A DNA stretch of 64,000 nt from Spartobacteria bacterium. Lineage in GTDB: Bacteria; Verrucomicrobiota; Verrucomicrobiia; Chthoniobacterales; UBA10450. Shown here piece by piece: positions 35,506-44,989 of this stretch; position 1 is the stretch's first letter; every line of letters starts with the position of its first letter. Below the pieces are notes generated by a model. That model was not told where the DNA came from. It saw only the letters and a program-made list of their open reading frames with translations, and ran no database searches. Where the stretch lies: positions 62,001-126,000 of the forward strand of contig PLCN01000003.1 in assembly GCA_003134785.1 (NCBI GenBank). The letters are read 5' to 3'. Position numbers and translations under genes: made by a program.

Positions 35506-36573
35506 ATGAAAATTCTCGTCTCTGGAGTCTGCGGCTTCGCCGGGACCAGCATCACCCAAGGTTTATTGGAACGGAATCCCGGCATCGAAATCATCGGGCT
35601 GGATAACTTCAGTCGAGCCGGCAGCCACCTCAACATCGAGCCATTGCGCCAGCAAGGCGTGAAGCTCATCCACGCCGATCTGCGGCTGCCCAGCGATCTC
35701 GAATCGATCCCGGCAGTCGATTGGATCATCGACGCCGCGGCTAACCCGAGCGTGCTGGCCGGTGTCGACGGCGCAACCAGCAGCCGGCAATTGATCGAAC
35801 ACAATCTCTACGGAACGGTCAACCTGCTGGAATTCGCCAAGCGCCATCGCGCGGGATTCATTTTGTTGAGCACCAGCCGCGTTTACTCCGTCAGGGCCCT
35901 TTCTGAGATCCCAGTGATGGCGAACGGGGATGCGTTTGAGCTCGAGGAAAACGCTGAACTTCCACAGGGCGCAAGCGCTCACGGAATCGCGGAAAACTTC
36001 TCGACCGCGCCGCCGCTCTCGCTCTATGGAAGCTCGAAACTGGCGTCGGAATATCTTGCCTTGGAATATGGCGAAACATTCGGCTTCCCGGTCTGGATCA
36101 ATCGCTGCGGCGTACTGGCCGGCGCCGGACAATTCGGGCGCGCTGATCAAGGCATTTTTTCCTACTGGATCAATGCCTACCTCCGTCGCGCGCCGCTAAA
36201 GTATATCGGCTTCGATGGCGCCGGACATCAGACGCGGGACTGTCTGCACCCGCTTGATCTCCTTCCGCTCCTGCAAAAACAATTCGCGGCCGAAGCGCAA
36301 AAGCCGCGCATCGTGAATTTCGGCGGCGGAATCGAAAACGGCATGTCGCTCGCGCAATTGAGCAAGTGGTGCGCGGCGCGTTTCGGCGAGTACGCGGTCG
36401 AGAGCGATCCGGCACCGCGTCCGTTCGATGTTCCCTGGCTGGTAATGGATTCGCGTCTGGCCCGCGAGACTTGGAGATGGCAGCCAATAATTTTGCTGGA
36501 AGCGATCCTCGACGAAATCGCCCGCCACGCCGAAGCCAATCCGCGCTGGCTGGAGATATCGGCGGCATTATGA
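35506..36573 (+). CDS. NAD-dependent sugar-nucleotide epimerase, CDP-paratose 2-epimerase type
   Basis: A 355-residue extended SDR protein. The nucleotide motif is SGVCGFAGTSI near the start (a variant of GxxGxxG); the catalytic YGSSKLASEY (YxxxK) is in the middle. The words INRCGVLAGAGQFGRADQG and TRDCLHPLDL match CDP-tyvelose/CDP-paratose 2-epimerases, which make deoxy sugars for surface polysaccharides, better than UDP-glucose 4-epimerases. It overlaps the next gene (ATGA), so sugar conversion and transfer are cotranslated. The exact substrate cannot be told. Confidence 0.78.
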   Translation: MKILVSGVCGFAGTSITQGLLERNPGIEIIGLDNFSRAGSHLNIEPLRQQGVKLIHADLRLPSDLESIPAVDWIIDAAANPSVLAGVDGATSSRQLIEHNLYGTVNLLEFAKRHRAGFILLSTSRVYSVRALSEIPVMANGDAFELEENAELPQGASAHGIAENFSTAPPLSLYGSSKLASEYLALEYGETFGFPVWINRCGVLAGAGQFGRADQGIFSYWINAYLRRAPLKYIGFDGAGHQTRDCLHPLDLLPLLQKQFAAEAQKPRIVNFGGGIENGMSLAQLSKWCAARFGEYAVESDPAPRPFDVPWLVMDSRLARETWRWQPIILLEAILDEIARHAEANPRWLEISAAL

Positions 36574-37361
36574 GTCCGGAAGCTCCAGATGAACCCAAGC
36601 TGAAGCTTCTTTCCGTTGTCATTCCGGCCCGCGACGAAGAAGGCTGCATCGCTTCCACGGTCGAGCATCTCGAGATCGAGCTGCGCCTGAACAACGTCCC
36701 GCACGAGATCGTCGTGGTGGATGACGGCAGCACCGATCGCACCTGGGAGATTCTCCAGGATTTGCGCGCGAAAATTTCGGCTTTGTCGCCAACGCAGAAC
36801 ACCGGCGCGAACGGATTTGGACGCGCGGTGATCTGGGGCCTCGACCAAATAAAAGGCGACGCCGTTGTCATCATGATGGCGGATGCGTCCGACGACGCGC
36901 GCGACGTGGTGCGTTACTGGCAGCGTTTGAACGAAGGGTACGATTGCGTTTTTGGCAGCCGGTTCATCAAAGGCGGCGGCGTGATCGATTATCCGAGGAT
37001 CAAATTGGCCCTGAACCGGCTCGCGAATTATTTCCTCAAGATTCTTTTCCGCATCAAACTCAACGACACGACTAATGCGTTCAAAGCTTATCGCAAGGAA
37101 GTGATCGACGGGTGCCGCCCGCTGATCGCGCCGCATTTCAACATCACGGTCGAGATTCCGCTGAAAGCGATCGTGCGCGGCTTCACCTGGACGACGATCC
37201 CCATCACGTGGCGGAACCGACGGACTGGAACGGCGAAATTGAAAATCAAGGAAATGGGCAGCCGATATCTCTTCATCTGCCTTTATGTCTGGCTGGAAAA
37301 GTACTTCAGCGCCGGCGATTACCGAAGGCCGCAACCCAGAGCCACGACACCGGAAGATTAA
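36570..37361 (+). CDS. Glycosyltransferase family 2, dolichol-phosphate-mannose synthase-like
   Basis: A 263-residue GT-A enzyme. The N-terminal core has VVIPARDEEGCI, IVVVDDGSTDRTWE (nucleotide sugar) and MMADASDDARDV (metal-binding acidic motif); later FGSRFIKGGG, KAYRKEV and IPITWRNRRTGTAKLKIKEM, the usual words of DPM1-like enzymes that move a sugar to a polyprenyl phosphate. No membrane helix is obvious at the C-terminus, so it is peripheral. ATG 36570 overlaps the stop of the epimerase gene. Confidence 0.88.
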   Translation: MSPEAPDEPKLKLLSVVIPARDEEGCIASTVEHLEIELRLNNVPHEIVVVDDGSTDRTWEILQDLRAKISALSPTQNTGANGFGRAVIWGLDQIKGDAVVIMMADASDDARDVVRYWQRLNEGYDCVFGSRFIKGGGVIDYPRIKLALNRLANYFLKILFRIKLNDTTNAFKAYRKEVIDGCRPLIAPHFNITVEIPLKAIVRGFTWTTIPITWRNRRTGTAKLKIKEMGSRYLFICLYVWLEKYFSAGDYRRPQPRATTPED

Positions 37362-37367
37362 TAAGCG

Positions 37368-38441
37368 ATGCATTTATGCTCGCTTAATCACGCCACCACT
37401 GTAAGATCGGCCTTCGTGAATGCTGGCGCTCTAGTCCGAATATCGAGTTTGGCGACGGTCGCATTTTTGGCGATCTTCGCGTGCCAAACTTTCATCATTG
37501 CTGGAACGGCGGAGGGCGACGGCAGTGGACTGCGGAGCGCGATGTCATCCGATCCGCGCGTCGCTTCCATCGCGGTTAAACTCCTCGCTCGCGCCACAGC
37601 GACGATGAAGATGGCGCACAATGGGTTTACAGCACAGTCGTCAGAACACGTCGCACCGGCATCGGTTGGCGATTCGCCGCCAGCGGTCCACCTCGCTAAC
37701 ATCTCCACGCGACTCGCAGTGGGCGCCGGTGAGAACGTGCTGATCGGAGGTTTCATCGTGACGGGTTCGCAACCGAAGAAAATCCTGCTGCGCGCGCTCG
37801 GCCCGTTATTACCGGTGAACGAAAACCTGGCTGACCCAACGCTGGAATTGCATGACTCGTCCGGTGGGATCGTGGCCGCTAATGACAACTGGAGAGACAC
37901 GCAGCAGAACGAATTAATAGCGACCACAATTCCGCCGAACAACGACTATGAGTCTGCCATCGTGGCGAGCGTGAACCCGGGCGCTTACACCGCTGTGCTT
38001 GCCGGCAAGGGCGGAACAACTGGAGTCGGCGTAGTAGAAGTCTATGATCTCGACCTAACCGTGGATTCGAAGCTGGCAAACATTTCCACCCGTGGATTCG
38101 TTGATCAAGGGGACAACGTTCTGATTGGTGGCACCATTGTAGTTGGCAGCGGATCGACAAACGTTCTGTTCCGCGCGATCGGCCCAAGCCTGCCAGGCGT
38201 TGCGAACGCGCTGCAAGATCCAACGCTTGAGCTGCACGATAGCCAGGGCAATATCATAGCGAGCAACGACAATTGGCAAGACAGCCAGGCCGATGCCATT
38301 CAAGGGACAACCATTCCGCCCTCTGATCCCCGTGAAGCTGCCATCCTTCGCCAGCTAAATCCGGGGGCTTACACAGCTATCGTCCGGGGCAAAAACAACA
38401 CAACAGGTGTCGCCGTGATCGAGGGCTACCAGCTTAACTAA
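37368..38441 (+). CDS. Secreted protein of two tandem ANISTR beta domains
   Basis: A 357-residue protein with an N-terminal hydrophobic segment (ISSLATVAFLAIFACQTFII, residues about 25-44). After it come two homologous domains of about 115 residues each, at about 108-228 and 232-357. Both start with LANISTR, continue with NVLIGG, ALGP or AIGPSLP, DPTLELHDS and NDNW, and end with PGAYTA and GVAVIE or GVGVVEVY. The layout recalls pre-peptidase C-terminal beta sandwiches. I know this unit only as a repeated domain in Verrucomicrobia proteins without assigned function. It has no catalytic part, so it may be an adhesin, a scaffold or a sorting module. Confidence 0.7.
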   Translation: MHLCSLNHATTVRSAFVNAGALVRISSLATVAFLAIFACQTFIIAGTAEGDGSGLRSAMSSDPRVASIAVKLLARATATMKMAHNGFTAQSSEHVAPASVGDSPPAVHLANISTRLAVGAGENVLIGGFIVTGSQPKKILLRALGPLLPVNENLADPTLELHDSSGGIVAANDNWRDTQQNELIATTIPPNNDYESAIVASVNPGAYTAVLAGKGGTTGVGVVEVYDLDLTVDSKLANISTRGFVDQGDNVLIGGTIVVGSGSTNVLFRAIGPSLPGVANALQDPTLELHDSQGNIIASNDNWQDSQADAIQGTTIPPSDPREAAILRQLNPGAYTAIVRGKNNTTGVAVIEGYQLN

Positions 38442-38447
38442 CCTCGC

Positions 38448-40817
38448 ATGCGATCCATTCAGCGAGCTAGCGCAATCACCGGGATCATCGGCGCCTTACT
38501 TGGTGGAATGCCAGTTATTTATGCGCAAGTCAATGGCAACTCCAGCATCACTGCGCCGGTTCTTGGGCAGCCGTTAACTATAACGACCTCAAGCCAATTC
38601 GGAGGTGCCATATCTTCCATCCGCTGGAGAGGGAAAGAGTTCGTGAATGACTTTGATCACGGGCGTCAGGTCTCCACCAATGCGGCATTCTTCAATCGAA
38701 ACGAATGCTATAACCCTTACGAAACCGGCACTAAGGACGATGGTCAAGGACCCACCAGCTCCAGCCGCGTGCTATCGCTCACGGCTTCGGGGAACGTGTT
38801 GGATTCCACAACGCAAATGTCTTGGTACCTGTCCACCCGCGATCCGAGACCAGGATACGGAGACGAGTGCGGCAACCCCGCCGATTTCCTGCCAGCTCCT
38901 CCCTACACCGGACCCCTTTCCGACTATCGGCTGCACAAAACAGTCTCGATCGGATTCGCCGGAATTTCGAACGTGATCGAATTTTCGACATCCCTGTTTA
39001 TTCCCGAGCAGGTGCAGATGGGTATTGTGCAGATGACCGCGGTGTTGCCGTGGGAATTCTCCTCGGTTTGGACGTATGACCTCGTTTCGGGAAATTACCG
39101 ACAGATACGCGCGCTTGGCGGAGAGGACGATAGTGTGAAGGTGTTAGCGACGGCCGATGGCGCCTACGCCATGGGTTATTACTCGCCAGAACTGCTCCAA
39201 CCATATGGCAATGGCGCCGATGGCGGGTACAGGTGGGGCCTTGCTCCGCCCAATTCCGCTTCTCTGGACCCAGCTTTCCCATGCGCAGGCGTTGGGGGGC
39301 AATTTCGATTCGACAGCTTCGACGGACCAGGGAACAGAAGCGATCGGTCGTACTTGGTCATCGGTAACATGGATCAGGTAAAGAGCGCTTTAAGTAATCT
39401 ACACTACCAATTTCGCGCGTTCGATCCCGACGTATTTAATTGGCGCGATTATGTCGCTATGAACCAGCTCCAGGCTGCATTGCCAACACAGGTGGCGGCA
39501 GAAAACCATTGGATCAATCAGGGCATATCCGAAGGAAGAACTGCATCGAAGACCTTCTCAGCTTCGGAGTACCTGCAACTAAACCCAGACATTGCGAATG
39601 TATTTGGCGCAACAAATTACCAAGCAGCGATCGATCATTACATAAACTCCGGTCGCAGCGAGGGAAGAAGCACGGTCGCGAAACCAGCCGGTGGGATGCA
39701 GCACCTGCTTGTGTTTGCAAACCGAATCGTCAACGCTTCGGGCCAAAACGTCTACGGTCAGCTTGGAACTTCGATAGCAACCTCACCACCGACACAGATC
39801 TTCAGCTTAGACAACACGGTGACAGAAGTTGCCGCTGGGGACTACACCTCGTACGCGGTGAAGAACGATGGTTCTTTGTGGGTTTGGGGATCGAATCAAT
39901 ATGGCGCACGCGGCGATGGAACAAGAGGGGACGACCTCCCAAGTCCAGTTCAAGTCCCGCTATCCGCTCACATCACCACGCCAACACGAGGCGGCAAACA
40001 CGCTGTTGCAGTCGGTACTTCTGCCTATGCCGCCATAGACACGGACGGCCAGGTTTGGACCTGGGGAGTGAACTGGAATGGACGTCTTGGTGATGGCACA
40101 ACCACCTCCCACTACACTCCTGCGCGAGTAAGGAAGAGTTCGGACCCCAACGATTATCTCACTGGGATCGTATCGATCGCCGCGGGTGGAGGTACCATGG
40201 CCGCGATCGATGCCGACAGCACGATTTGGACATGGGGAGCAGGGGCCAATGGCGCTTTGGGAAACGGTTCTACGGAAGACGAATCATATCCCGTCCAAGT
40301 GCTCGCGGCAAACGGCAACAATGAGCTTGTTCCTTTGCTCGGTGTGACCCAGGTCGCCTGCGGTTCGTCAGGGTTTTGTATCGCGCGCGGGAGAGGTGGA
40401 ACGGTTTACGGCTGGGGCAACAATGCCTTTTCCCAGCTTGGCCTTGCTGCAGGTGGTTCTTTTCCGTTCGCGATACCTATCGCCGTCGGCTCGTCGAATT
40501 CCATCGATACAATTGCCGCGGGATCGGCTCACTGCATCGCGCACAGTTCGGATGGCACCGTATATGGATGGGGTTACAATGGGCGGGGGCAGCTCGGCCT
40601 AGGCTACACCAGCGTCGCTCAGTCACCACCAGTAGCCATGAATGCCGGTCCAGATGCCATGGACAACATCAGCGATCTCACTGCCGGAGCAAATTACAGT
40701 GTCATGATCCGAAACTCAGATCGAGCCGTCTTCGTCACGGGAGATAATCAATCGGGACAGCTTGGCATTCCGGGTAATCCATCGATTCAGAATCTGCCGG
40801 TCCGAAGCAGCTTTTGA
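38448..40817 (+). CDS. Large secreted protein with RCC1-type propeller and EGR repeats
   Basis: A 789-residue protein with a signal peptide (residues about 1-26, ending YAQVNGNSS). The N-terminal 320 residues look like a beta-rich, sugar-binding or mutarotase-like domain (SQFGGAISSIRWRG). Residues about 325-410 contain two units of the kind NPDIANVFGATNYQAAIDHY followed by INSGRSEGR, a repeat seen in many secreted bacterial proteins. The C-terminal 370 residues are RCC1-like repeats (WGSNQYGARGDGT, WGVNWNGRLGDGT, WGYNGRGQLGLG), which form a seven-bladed propeller and usually bind proteins. Role unknown; export and surface binding are likely. The gene directly follows the ANISTR-domain gene. 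Confidence 0.7.
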   Translation: MRSIQRASAITGIIGALLGGMPVIYAQVNGNSSITAPVLGQPLTITTSSQFGGAISSIRWRGKEFVNDFDHGRQVSTNAAFFNRNECYNPYETGTKDDGQGPTSSSRVLSLTASGNVLDSTTQMSWYLSTRDPRPGYGDECGNPADFLPAPPYTGPLSDYRLHKTVSIGFAGISNVIEFSTSLFIPEQVQMGIVQMTAVLPWEFSSVWTYDLVSGNYRQIRALGGEDDSVKVLATADGAYAMGYYSPELLQPYGNGADGGYRWGLAPPNSASLDPAFPCAGVGGQFRFDSFDGPGNRSDRSYLVIGNMDQVKSALSNLHYQFRAFDPDVFNWRDYVAMNQLQAALPTQVAAENHWINQGISEGRTASKTFSASEYLQLNPDIANVFGATNYQAAIDHYINSGRSEGRSTVAKPAGGMQHLLVFANRIVNASGQNVYGQLGTSIATSPPTQIFSLDNTVTEVAAGDYTSYAVKNDGSLWVWGSNQYGARGDGTRGDDLPSPVQVPLSAHITTPTRGGKHAVAVGTSAYAAIDTDGQVWTWGVNWNGRLGDGTTTSHYTPARVRKSSDPNDYLTGIVSIAAGGGTMAAIDADSTIWTWGAGANGALGNGSTEDESYPVQVLAANGNNELVPLLGVTQVACGSSGFCIARGRGGTVYGWGNNAFSQLGLAAGGSFPFAIPIAVGSSNSIDTIAAGSAHCIAHSSDGTVYGWGYNGRGQLGLGYTSVAQSPPVAMNAGPDAMDNISDLTAGANYSVMIRNSDRAVFVTGDNQSGQLGIPGNPSIQNLPVRSSF

Positions 40818-40894
40818 ACGTCCGCTCTTCCTGAGTCGCAGCCAATAAGAAGCGCCGAGCGGACGGATGCCACCCTCCAGCGGCGCTTTGCGCC

Positions 40895-43393
40895 TTGAAA
40901 TTTCGGGAGTCTGCCCTTAATCCAAGGCGGCCATATTGGCCTCCAAGCCTTCACCGCAAACACTATCCCTTGGCTTCTGCAAGCTCGCCCCTTCTTTCCA
41001 GATTCAGATCGTTGCCGCGATCGCAATGGCTTTCAATCACCTTACTAGGGCTTGCTTTCGTTCTTCTGTGGCTTGATCTCTTCTCGCTGCCTCTGGATCT
41101 AGTCGGCCCAGCCCTGGATCTCTCGTGGTGCGGCGCGCTTATCCATTTTTCCGCGCTCAAACTTCAATTCGGCAAAGATGTCATCTTCACCTATGGGCCG
41201 CTCGGGCACCTGATCTCTTTCGTTTACACGGGAGAACTCTTTACTGTCCGAGTGATCTGGGAGTATGCGAGCACAATCCTGTTTGCCGGCATCCTTTGCG
41301 CGACCATCGTCTCTCTTCCCAGGCTTTGGAGGCTGTTGTTTTTCTTCTTTGTTCTCCTTTTCATTTGGGTCGATCCGATTTCGGATGCGCTCTACTTTCT
41401 CGTTATTACTTGTGTAACGGCGCTACTCTTCCAGCACGGTGCTTCACGGACCTCGCTCAACGCATTTGCCGGCGCCCTCTTCGCCGTCTGTTCCCTGATC
41501 AAGTTCACCTATTTTCTCGTCTGCGCGTTTGCCGTGATGCTGTTGGCCGTCTCTTACCTGAGCCGCCAGAGACGTGCAGGCGCAATTACGCTCGTGGTCA
41601 GTTTCGCCACTTGCCTTCTTCTCTGCTGGAAATTGGCGGGACAGGCATACGGGAACTTCCCTTCATATCTCGCTACCTCGCTTGATATTTCGTTCGGCTA
41701 CAAGGATGCCATGGGTCTTCCAACCGCCAGCGTTTGGGTCGTCGCCGCCGGGATAGCCGCCGCCTTGCTCGCGCTCGCTCAATGTGCTTTGATCTTTCTG
41801 GATACGCCGCGGCTGTCCGTTCTGTGTGTGAGCCTCTTTTACGCTGGCGAAACGTTTCTGAGTTGGAATCGTGCCTTTATTCGTGCCGATGACCATGTCC
41901 TTAGCTTCTTCGGTCTTTGTCCGGTTGCGTTACTAACGCTCTGGATAGCGGCAAAACCCACCGGAGTCATCAAACGCGTTGGGTATGCGGTTAATTTCCT
42001 GATCGTGCTCGTTTGTTTATCCGGGACATTTTTGCAGAAACCGACTGCAATTACTCGTTGCCTTTTCGAGGCGATTTCCCGGATGACAACAACCGGCCGG
42101 ATAATAGCGGCCCCGGGCGCCACCATACAGCAGTTGCGCATTGAGCTCGGCGAGGCCAAGGCCGCGAACGCGCTTCCGCGAGTGCGAGCCGCAGTCGGAA
42201 ACGAAACTATCGATATCTTCGGCTATGAACAAGGGATTGCGTTGCTGAACGGTCTTAACTACACGCCGCGTCCGATCTTTCAGGGCTACAGCGCCTATAC
42301 GCCACGCCTTATCGCGGCGAACACCGCCTTTTATTCTTCACTGCGGGCGCCTGCTTTTGTCCTACTCAAATATCAGCCAATCGACCAACGCTACCCCGCC
42401 TTGGAGGACGCGGGGGTGTTGCGCCAGCTTCTCTTTAACTACACCCCTTTGTTTAAGGAACGCGGATATACACTCTGGAAACGTGTCAGTGAGCCAAAAC
42501 CGAATTCCCCTGCTCTCTTTTCCACTCAATCGCTCTTGTTTGATGAAGTCTGTCCCATACCTAACGAGAAGAACACGTGGGTCGAGTTGGAAGTCTCGGA
42601 GTCTTTTCGCGGGCGCCTCCTCAATTTCTTATATAAGCCGCCTCCGGTCGAAATCCACGTGAATGACAGCCAGGGACACCAGACAATTCACAGGCTCATT
42701 CCGCCGATGTCTTCGGCTGGGTTCATCATCAATCCTCAATTGGAAACCGAGCGCGATCTTTTGCAAAGCGCTCTCGGGGTATCTGAAAGTTCGGCGGTCT
42801 CGTTTCTCGTTCACGTACCCAGGGAATCCCGGCGCTTTTTTCAGCGACAGATTGTCTGTCGACTTGCTGCCCTCCCAGATCTTTCAATCGAAACCAGCGA
42901 CAGGGCTTCGCGTATCGCAAAGTATACTGCTCTATTCGGCGATGACGGTCCCATTTTGGAGTTGGCAGAGGCTTTCCGTTCGGCTTCTGACGTTCTCGTT
43001 AACGCCGGATCGAACGGCTTTGCCGGTTTCTCGGGCCTCGACGGCGTGAAATTGACTGCGACACCGGGCGGCCTGTACATTTCCGCACAGGGAGCCAATC
43101 CTCACTTGCTCTTGCCGAAATTCTCACCACCTGAGGGCCGACACGCGATTCTTCGCATCGATCTCGAAGCGGCGCTCGACACTGGTTTCCAGCTGTTCTA
43201 TCTACCAGCCGAGAAATCTGAGTATGGCGATCACCTCACGAACCGGTGTGTCACTTCCAGGAAAGACATTGTTTATTTCGAGTTAAGCGAAGCAGAGACT
43301 TCGGGCGGCTCCCTCCATCTGGATCCCGGGGAATACCTCGTCACTCATTTCGAAATTCGATCCATCCCGGCGCGGCCAGAAACCACGCCTTGA
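40895..43393 (+). CDS. Large multi-pass membrane protein of unknown function
   Basis: An 832-residue protein. About ten membrane helices fill residues 50-400, for example LSITLLGLAFVLLWLDLF and LWRLLFFFFVLLFIWVD, with the word GKDVIFTYGPLGHLISF between. The C-terminal 430 residues are largely soluble and extracytoplasmic. The layout is that of GT-C-type glycosyltransferases or lipid-linked-sugar proteins, but no active-site word can be named. The start codon is uncertain: TTG 40895 gives a long basic N-terminus; TTG 41012 begins just before the first helix. Confidence 0.55.
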   Translation: MKFRESALNPRRPYWPPSLHRKHYPLASASSPLLSRFRSLPRSQWLSITLLGLAFVLLWLDLFSLPLDLVGPALDLSWCGALIHFSALKLQFGKDVIFTYGPLGHLISFVYTGELFTVRVIWEYASTILFAGILCATIVSLPRLWRLLFFFFVLLFIWVDPISDALYFLVITCVTALLFQHGASRTSLNAFAGALFAVCSLIKFTYFLVCAFAVMLLAVSYLSRQRRAGAITLVVSFATCLLLCWKLAGQAYGNFPSYLATSLDISFGYKDAMGLPTASVWVVAAGIAAALLALAQCALIFLDTPRLSVLCVSLFYAGETFLSWNRAFIRADDHVLSFFGLCPVALLTLWIAAKPTGVIKRVGYAVNFLIVLVCLSGTFLQKPTAITRCLFEAISRMTTTGRIIAAPGATIQQLRIELGEAKAANALPRVRAAVGNETIDIFGYEQGIALLNGLNYTPRPIFQGYSAYTPRLIAANTAFYSSLRAPAFVLLKYQPIDQRYPALEDAGVLRQLLFNYTPLFKERGYTLWKRVSEPKPNSPALFSTQSLLFDEVCPIPNEKNTWVELEVSESFRGRLLNFLYKPPPVEIHVNDSQGHQTIHRLIPPMSSAGFIINPQLETERDLLQSALGVSESSAVSFLVHVPRESRRFFQRQIVCRLAALPDLSIETSDRASRIAKYTALFGDDGPILELAEAFRSASDVLVNAGSNGFAGFSGLDGVKLTATPGGLYISAQGANPHLLLPKFSPPEGRHAILRIDLEAALDTGFQLFYLPAEKSEYGDHLTNRCVTSRKDIVYFELSEAETSGGSLHLDPGEYLVTHFEIRSIPARPETTP

Positions 43394-43462
43394 AACGTCA
43401 CGTTTTTAGAGGCCCTGCGCGGACGAAAGCTTGATCTTACCCCACGCTAATATCCGCAATCT

Positions 43463-43498
43463 GTCGCCCTCCCGGCAGCTCTTTCTCGGAAGGGCGAC
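43463..43498. terminator. Hairpin between two convergent genes
   Basis: GTCGCCCTCCC (43463-43473) pairs with GGAAGGGCGAC (43488-43498) with one mismatch; the loop is 14 bases. It sits between the convergent genes ending at 43393 and 43505 and could terminate both. No long T run follows. Confidence 0.5.
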
Positions 43499-43504
43499 TG
43501 CGAT

Positions 43505-44773
43505 CTATTCCACCGCGCGAATGCACATCGCGAGCACGTGATTGGATCCAGCGATGCGCAATTTGGCAACCCGGCCCGGTGGCGAAGACTTTCTGGAGAT
43601 CAACGGCAGGAGGAACGCTTTCCGGCCGTCGCCGTAACCGGCATCCTTTACATCCTGGCGAAACGCATCCGAGAGGATGGTAGCCTGCAACCGATCGTCA
43701 ATAAAAACTTCGACGCGGAGCGGAATCGTCGGAGTCCTTAAATCCGCGGCCCATCCTGCGACAGTCTTATCATCGAACAGATCGATGTATCCGACGAAGC
43801 AGCGTTCCTTCGAGGATTGGCGCGCAGGTGAATTCCTTGGGGCTTCCGCCAGTTTCTTGTTGCGGAAAATCGCGAACACGAAATCCGACGACAGGACCTT
43901 CTCGCGAATCAAGGTATCTTCCATCAATAAGGTCTTTCGCACGATGCTATCGAAGTCCGGCGTGTTGGTGTTGGTAAGGCGCCCATCCAGCAACGGGTAA
44001 AGTGGATGCATGACCGTACCGTTAATATCGCGCCGGTATTCGATCGTGAAGTATTCCGGTAGAAGGCGCAACACGTCTTCAGAGCGGACCGCTTCCGACG
44101 GGTCGACCGACATCATATCAGCAATCTTGGGCCGGCTAAGATCGACCCTGGTGTTATCCCTTAGATAACGGGAATCGAACTGCCGCAGAATGCCGTTGAT
44201 AACGCTGAGTTGAAGGTCGGTCCATTGAAAACGGTTTGGTCCGACGTACTCCAGGAGAACGAAGTATCCGTTGATGCCAAGCATATTGCTGAGCTTCGAC
44301 AACAGCCCCTCCAAGTTTGTCACATGGTGAAGCGCGCCGGAAGAAAGGATCAGATCGAACGAGTCCTCCATCTGCAGGTCATTCGCGTCAGCTACCTCGA
44401 AAGCGTAGCTACCTTTCGGAATTGCCGCCTTTTCGAGAGTTGCGCTGGCCTGCGCAATGGCGCCTTCCGAAAGATCAAATCCCCGAATGAAACCAACCTT
44501 GCGCGTGTTCGCGAGCCCCAACTCGTGTGCGCCATCTCCGCAACAGACGCTCAGCGATCTGTCGAAGACCACGCCGTCATCCAAGTAGTGATTGAAGAAC
44601 CAGCCCAGCCAATGCTCCTCGCTCCCGCCGGAAATCAAGCGATAGATATGCCGGGTTACGATGTCGTTGTTGGTCCAGAGTGAAGGATCAGTCCGGTTCT
44701 TCTCGAACTGCCGCTCCCAGTATTGCGAGACCCGCGAGGAGTTCTCCGAAGCGGCCCCTTCCGCTAGCGACAT
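43505..44773 (-). CDS. SAM-dependent methyltransferase with C-terminal beta (GWA) domain
   Basis: A 422-residue protein. Residues about 80-250 are a class I methyltransferase: SLSVCCGDGAHELGLA (motif I, with CC in place of the usual GxG), GFDLSEGAI, DLILSSGALHHV and the core ending EYVGPNR. The C-terminal 100 residues form a different, beta-rich domain with GYIDLFDDKTVAGWAADLRT and QATILSDAFRQDVKDAGYGD, a module that I have seen at the C-terminus of glycosyltransferases and methyltransferases of surface polysaccharide clusters. ATG 44773 is preferred to a TTG at 44827. It is the only minus-strand gene between 35 and 64 kb. Confidence 0.78.
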   Translation of the reverse strand: MSLAEGAASENSSRVSQYWERQFEKNRTDPSLWTNNDIVTRHIYRLISGGSEEHWLGWFFNHYLDDGVVFDRSLSVCCGDGAHELGLANTRKVGFIRGFDLSEGAIAQASATLEKAAIPKGSYAFEVADANDLQMEDSFDLILSSGALHHVTNLEGLLSKLSNMLGINGYFVLLEYVGPNRFQWTDLQLSVINGILRQFDSRYLRDNTRVDLSRPKIADMMSVDPSEAVRSEDVLRLLPEYFTIEYRRDINGTVMHPLYPLLDGRLTNTNTPDFDSIVRKTLLMEDTLIREKVLSSDFVFAIFRNKKLAEAPRNSPARQSSKERCFVGYIDLFDDKTVAGWAADLRTPTIPLRVEVFIDDRLQATILSDAFRQDVKDAGYGDGRKAFLLPLISRKSSPPGRVAKLRIAGSNHVLAMCIRAVE

Positions 44774-44989
44774 ACCGAGAGCATTCTCCGAAATATTTCC
44801 ATCTTTTTCAGCGTGCGAACGGGCCAAGTTTACACCAGCCAGTTGGCTTCGCTAATCACAGCCCGATATCGACACAGGCGCGTGGTCCCTCGGTCCTGGC
44901 TTTTGTTCCTTCGTGGCGTAAAAATAGCTTGTTTTAAGGGGCGCGTCGCGGATAAATGTGGCGCCAAGCCTCTGTCTTTCACCAACTCT

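Noticed and set aside
36228-37373. A 381-codon minus-strand frame opposite the epimerase and GT2 genes
   Set aside because: Spans two clear plus-strand genes with overlapping codons; no motif.
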